DNA from: Pochonia chlamydosporia 170
Lineage: Eukaryota; Ascomycota; Sordariomycetes; Hypocreales; Clavicipitaceae
Length of the DNA: 64,000 nt
Direction: 5' to 3'
Assembly: GCF_001653235.2 (NCBI RefSeq)
Contig: NC_035790.1
Span: 5,952,001-6,016,000, forward strand
The position numbers were made by a program, and so were the translations under genes. This document shows positions 56,301-64,000 of the stretch, piece by piece. The notes under the pieces were generated by a model. It worked only from the letters and a program-made list of their open reading frames with translations. It had not been told where the DNA came from and did no database searches. Position 1 is the first letter of the stretch. Every line of letters starts with the position of its first letter.

Positions 56301-56753
56301 GAGAGCCACAGAGCCTCGGTCGTACATGTGTTGATGAAACGCTTGCCAAAGCGACTGCGACGCCTGTCGTTGCAACGTGAACGGATGAAGATGTGAACTC
56401 AGTGTTTAGATGCGCATGGTGTTTGGAAACAATGGGGACAGTTTTGCATTTGGGACAAGTAGAAACGATTCAACGGGGAATATTGTAGCATACCTGGCAA
56501 CACATGTTTAGTCTGGTGTAAAAATGCCGCTCCCATTTTCAATTTTTTTTTGTTTTGGCCCTGCAAACCAGATATCCATGTGAAACTGAAGCACTCGGAG
56601 AGAAAAACCTGTGGACTCTGTCACGGTCGGCTGGTGGGTCTCTCCATGCACATTGCAGTTTGGGGCAGTACAGTAGTCTCTGAATTTTCAATCCCGACTT
56701 GGCTCCGGGAGCCAATTTCTGGTGTTAGGGTGGTGGAGTGACTTGACGACCAA
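53358..56753. other. Intergenic: promoter of the KH gene and gene-free stretch
   Basis: About 3.4 kb with no supportable gene. It contains TACGGAGT motifs at 55054-55062, 55816-55823 and 56163-56170, a CTACATACCTAC array leading into a CTTAGGTAGG motif at 55085-55115, and a short catgt repeat near 55450-55470. Confidence 0.55.
55085..55115. repeat. ACCTACAT array joined to a CTTAGGTAGG half-palindrome
   Basis: Three copies of acctac(at) followed by cttaggtagg. Related to the palindromes at 32271-32301 and 32660-32677. Confidence 0.65.
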
Positions 56754-57268
56754 GGTACGGTCGCACATTAGCTAAGCTCCGCAATTCGCTGTCAAATTAA
56801 TTTTACAAAAATCGCAAAACACACTCAAAGGCAGCAAATAGCCATATTCTCAATTAATAGCATATTCTATAGAAAAAGAGTTATAGTAAATATAGTAACC
56901 AGAGGCACGTGATAAATATACGCAACTTTTTTTTGCTCTTAATTGTGGTATATTTTTCCGGCCGGAGGTACAACCAGAGGTACGGCTAAAGTCTAGCTGC
57001 CTGTAACCCACTATATCTGCACCTATGCCCCTGTGCTTGTACACATGCATGCACCTTTGGCTATACCTTTTGGCCTCTGGCTGCAAAAATACACCACAAC
57101 TAAGAGCAAAAAAAAAAAGCAGTATATATTTATTGCGTGCCTCTAGTTACTATATTTGCTATGACTCTTTTTCTATATAATGTGCTATTAATTGAGAATG
57201 TGGCTATTTTTGCTTGCAAAATTGATTTGGCAGCGAATCGCGGAGCTTAGCTAATGTGCCACCGTACC
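56754..57268. mobile_element. MITE-like foldback element with long terminal inverted repeats
   Basis: The left end ggtacggtcgcacattagct and the right end, read in reverse complement, ggtacggtggcacattagct, are nearly identical. Similarity continues inward for about 200 bp on each side through shared blocks: tctcaattaatagca, tagaaaaagag, aaatatagtaac, agaggcacg and a poly-T/gctctta block. A loop of about 50 bp lies around 57005-57055. No open frame of note lies inside, so it would be non-autonomous. It is more AT-rich than its surroundings. The flanks are gaccaa on the left and aaggag on the right; a TA target duplication within ggTAc and gTAcc is possible but ambiguous. The superfamily is not assigned. 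Confidence 0.8.
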
Positions 57269-60200
57269 AAGGAGGTAAGAAACCCGAGTGCTCATGTCTT
57301 TGGTAGATTGTGTTATCGAGATCCTGAGTTGGCTCAGAATGGCTACTGCACGGCTACAGGCCGTCATCAAAATGGGATTGCCCACAGTCAAGTATGAGCC
57401 AACATGTCGGAATATAGGATTGTAGGCTCCGCAACTTGTTGTGCCTTTTGGGTCGGTCGGGTAATTTAGTCTTCCAATGTAGCTCGATGTGTTCGATTTT
57501 GTGATCATATGGCAGTCAGTTTCGCGAAGTATCCGTTATGATGGCCAAAGCAGCACGTTTTGGGTTGGTCTTGCAAAATCTTCGGTAGGCAAGAGGGCAG
57601 CAACAGACGGCTCTGTGCGACGTCTGGTGTGTTGGCGTGATTCAAGTTTGAGCCAGGAATTGGCTGGCCGTAACGACAAGATAGCGTGAATAAATCCACG
57701 GACCCAGCGGTCCAACTATGACTCTCTTCGAGTTATTAGGACCACTTCGCACCATCCACTTGGAATCCATCTCACGGTTGACTTGTTCCACTCAGGCAAG
57801 GGAAATGCACAAAAAAAACCACAAACGAATTCGCCAGCAGCACTGCTTTCAGGAACTGTTAACAGGAGAAGTCAACTGAATGGAGTTTTTGAATAAGTTT
57901 CTGCGGTAAGAGGTGCTTGTTGCGGAATGGGCATTCTTTGCTGCGGCAACCCTGTGATATCTACCCAGGTAGGGTGGCAATGACCATTATATGCTGCAGC
58001 ACAGGAACACATAAGGTCTGGCCAAGGTGACTACTGTGCAGCAAAAAGCAACTCGGAAACAATCAAAGACATCATGCCAATGCCTTGATCTCCCTCAAGC
58101 CACGATACCCGCCAGACGTGCGTCAATGCTGTTAGCTCGTGGTTAGTCAGTCCTTGGTTGAACAAGAACAAGGGCAAGGATAAGTACGCTGGATCTGGGA
58201 CACGTACTTGTACATGAATGAAGCGTGGATATTGTACCTTGCTTGGTAGTCTGGTTGCTTGTTGGTTTTGCACCCTCAGGCTACCTGGTATATGCCTGTA
58301 TTGGAAGCTTGGTTGTGGTCCTCGTCACTCCGTAATTTCAATTCAATTTTCAAGGCCATGGCGACATCAACCTCCAACAGGCCTGGCCTACTTGAGGCTC
58401 TCCTGTTCTGCGTCCGCCTGAGCCTCCATCCTGTATCGTGCCCGTCGAAGTTTTGTCGTCGTCGTCGTCGTCAAATTCGGCAAAATTTAGCGCAATCCTG
58501 GCCAATATTCTAGAATCGCGACATCATCAAGGTACAATACGGCTCCGTGCATGATATTATCGGCGACTGTGTCAGGCTAGGCTGACCTGACTGTGAGTTG
58601 CATTCGATCCTGTTGGACATAATCATCGTCGTCTGTGTTGGCAGAGCCCCGCCCATTGATCCAAAATTTGGCCCCGCCCCCTCGCTACTAGGGAAGGCAG
58701 GTGCAAGGTAGACCAGAGAAGTGCAGGAACATTCCTGGTCAAGGTCAAGTCGAGTCGAATTGACCAAACCAGACCAGATCAGAATAGAACAGAACAGAAC
58801 AGAACAGAACAGACCAGACTTGGCGGCACAAGAGTTTGACCAAGTACTAGCTCTGCATATATGAGTGCACTCTTTGAACGGCTGGTGCCTAGCAATTTGA
58901 TGCCCTTCCTGTATTGACTGCATTAAAAATGACTTACTGGAGTACCTACCATGTTATGCCGCAATGCTGGCACCAGCACAGAGACATTGGGTCCAGCACA
59001 AAAAATCAACTTGAACCAACCAGACTCGACCTTTTCTGGTGGAACCCGCCCAACTTATTAGAGGCTCCAGTCTTGTCCATGTCAAAACAGACTTGAGACT
59101 TGGGACAGTCAGTAGAGTACCAGACCAGAGCAACCAATAAGTCAAAGTGGCTCCATGTCGCTCCCCAAAACTACTCAAGCACAACCCTAAAGCACACCCC
59201 AGCAATCGATCAAGTAGTTGGAGAAGGGGGCAAGGCATGACTATTAGATTCATGTCAAGTTTGGTGCCATTCTCGCACCAAGTCCTCTGGACTCTGGAGG
59301 TGTTATCCCGTGACGGTTGGTTCACTGTCTGGCACGGGCAGTGATGCTGCAAGAAGCTGCCTAGGTGGACATCTGGATGCAACGTTGAAATTTGATTCTG
59401 GTCTCCAGTGATGGCCCGGTTGGTCTTCAAACTTGACAGCTTGAGCGGACTGATGTGGCCTTCACTGAACTTGACCAGGCTTATTGAGTACATGTAGCGG
59501 CAGCCGGGTACGCATACCTAGTACTTAAGTACCAGACACACTCTGGACTGGATTCTGTTATACATGGCGGTACTTTGGCGTCTATGGAGTGAGTATCGGG
59601 TACCTGAACGCCTCAAAGTATTTCATTCCACTCAAATGGTCACATCGACAATGAACCCATGCACTTGACCAGACTGCATGTACCCTGAAATTGCTTGGGC
59701 ACCGAGCAGCAACAGAACAGCGTCAGATAGACATGCACGCAGCTCACTCATTTATTGCGCATACATTTGTTCAATTTGAACCAGACTTAACATTAACCCA
59801 GCATCATCAATCCTGTGGCGCCGTTTCGGTCAAGACGGTCTAATCAGGACGGACGCACACACACACGCAGTACGCACGCACGCTCGCACGTACGTACCAG
59901 ACTGCGGCCAGCAAGCAGAACAAGAAGGTTGAAGGCAGCCACGGTCGTCACGACAAGCCTGATCGGTCTGCCCATCTGTCAATCTGCCGCTGGCAGTCTA
60001 ATCTGGTGTCTCTCTGCCTCTGCCTCTGCCTCTGTTGTCTCCGTCTGGTATCTGTCAAATCCATGGCTACATCTTGACCAGACCAGACGTCGACCTGCCC
60101 TGTCTGTCTGTCCATCTGCCTGGCTCAACTCATCTATCCCTCACGGCTCACCAGCTCACGGCCCAACTCGTGGCCTGTTTTGAGCATAGCCTTGCCCTCA

Positions 60201-60836
60201 ACTTCCCTGCCCTGCTCTTTCCTTCTGTGCTGTCTGGTTGGCAAGCAACAAGGCCTAGTCTGGCCTGGTCTGGTGCTTGCTTGCTTGCTTGCTTGCTTAC
60301 TTTACATTACCAGACTTTACTTTACCGAGTACCACGAGACAACATTTCAAACTGTCACCGGTTACACAACAGACCAGACCTCCTCTTACCTGACCTGAAC
60401 ATCAATCTTCCATCTTTTTTGCGCTCCTCCCCCCCGCCATCTTCTCGGCTCCTGGATGCACGTCGTAGGCAATTAACCGCTCGAACTCTAACGCACACCC
60501 CCCAGTGCCCCAATTCTCCTCAAGGGCCTGGCTCCTCCTCAAGGGCTCCTCCTCCCAGTCAGTGCCCAGTGTCAGTCAGTCTGGTCCTGTCTGGTCCTGT
60601 GTCCTCCACCAAAAAGAAAAGACCAGACGCCAGCCGCCCGCGCGCCCACCCGCTTCCCCTCGAGGCCACAAGCCCACATACTTCCCATTTTACAGACATC
60701 GAATTGGTCCTCGCCAACTGCGCGCCCGCCAGGACCGCTTTTCCTTTTGTCTACTTACTCGCACACACCCGTTGCCCCAGCTCATCCTTTGCTCTCTTTC
60801 TGAGACCTTTTTAGGTAAGGGTGGACAGACAGGATC
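57269..60836. other. Intergenic: long upstream and leader region of STE20
   Basis: About 3.6 kb without a supportable gene. It contains (GTC)n at 58452-58469, repeated agaac/ccagac units at 58762-58818, several GACCAGAC motifs (59120, 60077, 60371, 60622), a CACA/GCAC simple repeat near 59855-59895 and a (CTTG)n repeat at 60278-60298. The last 450 bp are pyrimidine-rich and are probably the STE20 leader. Confidence 0.55.
60278..60298. repeat. (GCTT)n microsatellite
   Basis: Five tandem copies of gctt in the presumed STE20 upstream region. Confidence 0.75.
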
Positions 60837-63651
60837 ATGGACGGTCCGGGATCGTCCTTCAACGGCAATTCACAACGTCGCAAGCTCGTCAAGAAACCCC
60901 CCTCTCACACATACACTCGTTCCTCCTCGGGCTTCGACGACTCGCAGTCACTTGGCAGCAGACGCAGCTCCCAGAGCCTCCGACGAGCACCTAGTGCTCC
61001 TCCAGTTCGATCCTCCGTTGCAAACACCTCGAGCAGCTCATCGCCAAGACATCCGCCCGTCTCCCAGTGGCCGTCGAATGCCTCGCCTGCCATCGCTCAA
61101 GCAGACTTTCTTGCCACCACCAACCTACCTAGCGGATCTGGACTCACCAACAACCCCGTCCTCGCGCATCGCTCAAATCGCCTTTCCGACTCTCACGCCC
61201 GCCGACACAGCAGAGAACCTTCTGACGACCTCCTCGGCGCGCCTTTCGACGGTGCTGCCATCCTGAGCCGCATCGAATCTACCAAATACACGAGCCCACG
61301 AGAATCAGTTCAGCGTCCACCCGTTTCCCCCGCACTTGCGAAGCCCATTCCTGGAGGCCGAATCGTGAGCCCCGCGCTCAGAGCTTCACAGAGCTTCAGC
61401 AATATGGAGCCCGCCATCACAGAGAAAATTCATGGCGGCAGAGTACCTGATGGCACCGTAGCCGCGCCGAAGCGGTACTCCGATGAAGGCAAAGACTCCA
61501 AGCCGCCCATGCTTCGCAAGAAGTCGGGCTTCTCAGGCTTCGTCACCAGCCTGGTTGGTTCACAAAAGAAACCAACCATCTCAGCACCAGAGAACCCAGT
61601 GCACGTCACCCATGTGGGATACGATAGTGCAACTGGCCAATTTACTGTTAGACTCACCTCACTTCACCTCACCTAGCTTGCTGCTATTTACGGGGGGTTT
61701 TACTACACTCGCACGCATAGTGATGCTAACGCAGCAACTAGGGTCTACCGAAGGAATGGCAACGCCTGATCAACGAAAGTGGAATTCCGGAGAAGGAGAG
61801 ACGGGAAAACCCTCAGACCATGGTGGACATATTACAATTTTACAAAGAAACAACCGAGCGACCTGCGGAAGATCAAGTCTTGGAAAAATTCCCCCATGCT
61901 GCACCGGCTGATAGTCGTCCATACAACACACCCACTTCTCCTAACATGTACCCTACCAATTATATGGGTAAGTGACTGTCCCTGGCTGACCAAAGTACTG
62001 CGTCGTGTAGCTGATGAATTTTGGCAAACAGGAAGTTTTGAGAATCCCCGCGCTCCCCCACCGGTGCCACCTTCGAGAACTCCTGGTAGAGATATGATGC
62101 CCAGTCGCCCGGCTCCCAAACCACCGGTCAGCATGAACAACAGACCGCTGCCACCAAGTGTGTATCCTACAAAGGACTCTGGCATTGGTCTCTCCCAACA
62201 ATCCGACGACTACTCGCCACAAGGAAAGGATAACGTGCCCATGCTACCCGAGGAGCATCGATCAAGATCCAACTCTCGAGCCAACGGTCAATCACCCTTC
62301 AGTCCTCCCACTCCCCAGCCAGGCCAGACCACTGCCCAGGCGGCGGCGTATCAACAGCAGCAATTTGTGCAGCAGCAACATGAACAAGCCATGGCACAAG
62401 CACAAGCAGCAATGTCTGGGCATGTCGGTCGTGCCCCTAGCAAGCGAACACCTCAACCCCAGGCACCAGTGCCCGCCCCCCATCAAAACGCCGCCTACGC
62501 CCGACCAGGAGACGCAAATGGACACCCCAATGCATCCCGGCAACAACCCGGGCCTGGCGCAGTGCCTGGCGCGAGGCCTCGACATAGACCCCGCCAAAGC
62601 AACGGCATTGATGTTGTTGCGTCATTGAAACGAATCTGCAACGATGGCGATCCACGGGAGGTCTTCCGCGGGTTTACAAAAATTGGCCAAGGCGCTTCTG
62701 GCGGTGTCTTTACTGGTTACGAGAGGGGTACCAATCGACTTGTTGCTATCAAGCAGATGAACCTCGAACAGCAACCAAAGAAAGACCTCATCATTAACGA
62801 AATTTTGGTTATGAAAGATAGCTCACATCCCAACATCGTGAATTTCATCGATAGCTACCTCTGCGGAGGCGAGCTATGGGTAGTCATGGAGTTTATGGAA
62901 GGTGGCAGCTTGACAGACGTCGTCACCTTCAATATTATGACGGAAGGACAAATTGCATCGGTGTGCCGCGAGACTCTAAAGGGCCTCCAGCATTTACATT
63001 CCAAGGGCGTCATTCACCGCGATATCAAGTCGGACAACATTTTGCTATCAAATGAGGGTAGCATTAAACTCAGTGAGCCCCCAGCCCTCTTCTCCTTAAC
63101 AACTTTTTACAAAGTGGCTGTTTTGTCTAACGCAGTTTTGTAGCGGACTTTGGTTTCTGTGCCACTATCAACGAAGCGCAGAATAAACGAACGACCATGG
63201 TTGGAACGCCATACTGGATGGCACCGGAAGTTGTTACGAGAAAGGAGTACGGTCGCAAGGTAGATATCTGGTCACTTGGAATCATGGCCATTGAAATGAT
63301 TGAGGGAGAGCCACCATACCTAACTGAATCACCACTTCGAGCCTTGTGGCTGATTGCTACCAACGGAACGCCACAAATCAAGAACGAAGCCGCGCTTTCA
63401 CCTTTGTTCAAGGATTTCCTCTACTTTGCTTTGAAGGTAGATCCCGAGAAACGAGCAAGCGCTCATGATCTGCTAAGGGTACGTGCCTTGACACAAAAAT
63501 CAACAGACCTCGGCGATACAAACAGTGACTAACATATCACTCCTTTCTCTAGCATGAATTTATGAAGCAGTGCGTGGATTTAGGTCAATTGGCCCCTCTC
63601 GTTCAATCCGCCAGAGAACAAAGAGCCCAGGAGAAGGCACGAAAGCAATAA
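60837..63651 (+). CDS. STE20: PAK-family serine/threonine kinase Ste20
   Basis: Cdc42/Rac-activated kinase upstream of MAP-kinase cascades and polarity. Five exons, 60837-61646, 61742-61967, 62032-63072, 63144-63478 and 63553-63651, give about 836 residues; junctions read GQFTGLPKEWQ, TNYMGSFENPR, SIKLTDFGFC and DLLRHEFMK. The CRIB motif [16 protein letters not shown] starts near residue 248 and is split by intron 1. A Pro-rich linker ([19 protein letters not shown]) and Gln-rich segment ([15 protein letters not shown]) follow. The kinase domain (about 561-810) has [25 protein letters not shown], and the PAK activation segment [15 protein letters not shown]. No PH domain is visible, and [16 protein letters not shown] resembles Ste20 more than Cla4; Cla4 is the main alternative. 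Confidence 0.92.
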
Positions 63652-64000
63652 ATCGAATGTGCGTTTGAGTAAAATGCACGGGATTTCGATATTTCACAGC
63701 GAGCATTGCTTTTATTGTTTTGTTTGAGACTTTTTATTCCCATGAAGAAGCGGTTTGATTGATCTAACAATGATGTGGCGGGTGAGGACGGTATTATTTT
63801 TATTGCCACCATGGCTGAGAATACCCAGGATGCGTAAAGAGCGTGGCATAACGGATGTGCTCTTAACAGTCAGCCAAGAGGCTGATCTCTAACGATTAAT
63901 GCGGACTCGGCAAGAAAGAATTGGGTAGCTTTGCAACATGGCATGCAATCACCAATGGTGGCTTGGTTATATAGTGAGCGGACTTCATAACTCACGACTA
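63652..64000. other. 3' flank of STE20 to window end
   Basis: About 350 bp, no gene seen. Confidence 0.6.

Noticed and set aside
1..64000. tRNA, rRNA and CRISPR arrays
   Set aside because: No B-box-like GGTTCGANTCC with a matching cloverleaf, no rRNA-like sequence and no regularly spaced repeats were seen; a covariance-model scan would be decisive.

Overview
The window looks like nuclear chromosomal DNA of a filamentous ascomycete, probably a sordariomycete and perhaps Hypocreales. The evidence is eukaryotic genes with short introns (about 50 to 150 bp, GT-AG with CTAAC/CTAAT-type branch sites), moderate GC content, long pyrimidine-rich leaders, and a typical fungal gene set: a delta-8 sphingolipid desaturase fragment, KCH potassium transporter, ERG27, QCR6, a Scp160/vigilin KH protein and the PAK kinase STE20. 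The rank of the taxon is inferred; no rRNA or other marker gene is present. Sixteen protein-coding genes can be supported and no tRNA or rRNA was recognised.

Layout. 1-905 (+): 3' part of a sphingolipid desaturase. 1152-3030 (-): a fused flavoenzyme with PNPOx-like and ferredoxin-reductase-like parts. 3830-5697 (-): KCH-family K+ transporter. 8950-9645 (+): roadblock/LAMTOR2-like protein. 10624-12675 (-): unrecognised disordered protein, 5' end unsure. 13745-15073 (+): two-domain glyoxalase I with a frameshift that removes the end of its second domain. 17272-18993 (+): D-3-phosphoglycerate dehydrogenase. 20329-22283 (+): Mam3/CNNM-type membrane protein. 22594-23819 (-) and 24858-25968 (+): a divergent pair, a carboxy-muconate cyclase-type lactonase and an intradiol ring-cleavage dioxygenase. 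27310-29761 (+): formin N-terminal (GBD/FH3) protein without FH1/FH2. 30359-31264 (-): RraA-type aldolase. 37494-38339 (+): WBP2-like GRAM/PPxY protein. 39024-39892 (+): QCR6 hinge subunit. 44859-46544 (+): FLVCR-like MFS transporter. 46784-48349 (-): ERG27. 49381-53357 (-): Scp160/vigilin. 60837-63651 (+): STE20.

The only neighbourhood with a clear joint function is 22.6-26.0 kb. There a ring-cleavage dioxygenase and a muconate cycloisomerase-family enzyme are transcribed away from a shared 1.0 kb promoter, as expected for a small aromatic-catabolism module. An RraA-type aldolase, a family that includes enzymes acting late in such pathways, lies about 4.4 kb beyond the dioxygenase, separated from it by the formin-like gene. 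The remaining genes are dispersed housekeeping or signalling genes.

Large intergenic stretches (31.3-37.5, 39.9-44.9 and 53.4-60.8 kb) hold no convincing genes. They contain a foldback element of about 515 bp at 56754-57268 and three families of short dispersed motifs: TACTCCGTA, CCTAGGTAGGTA palindromes, and GACCAGAC runs. No clearly new multi-gene system was found. The strongest points for a second look are the damaged glyoxalase, the formin-like protein without FH2, the foldback element, the dispersed motifs and two GC-AG introns.
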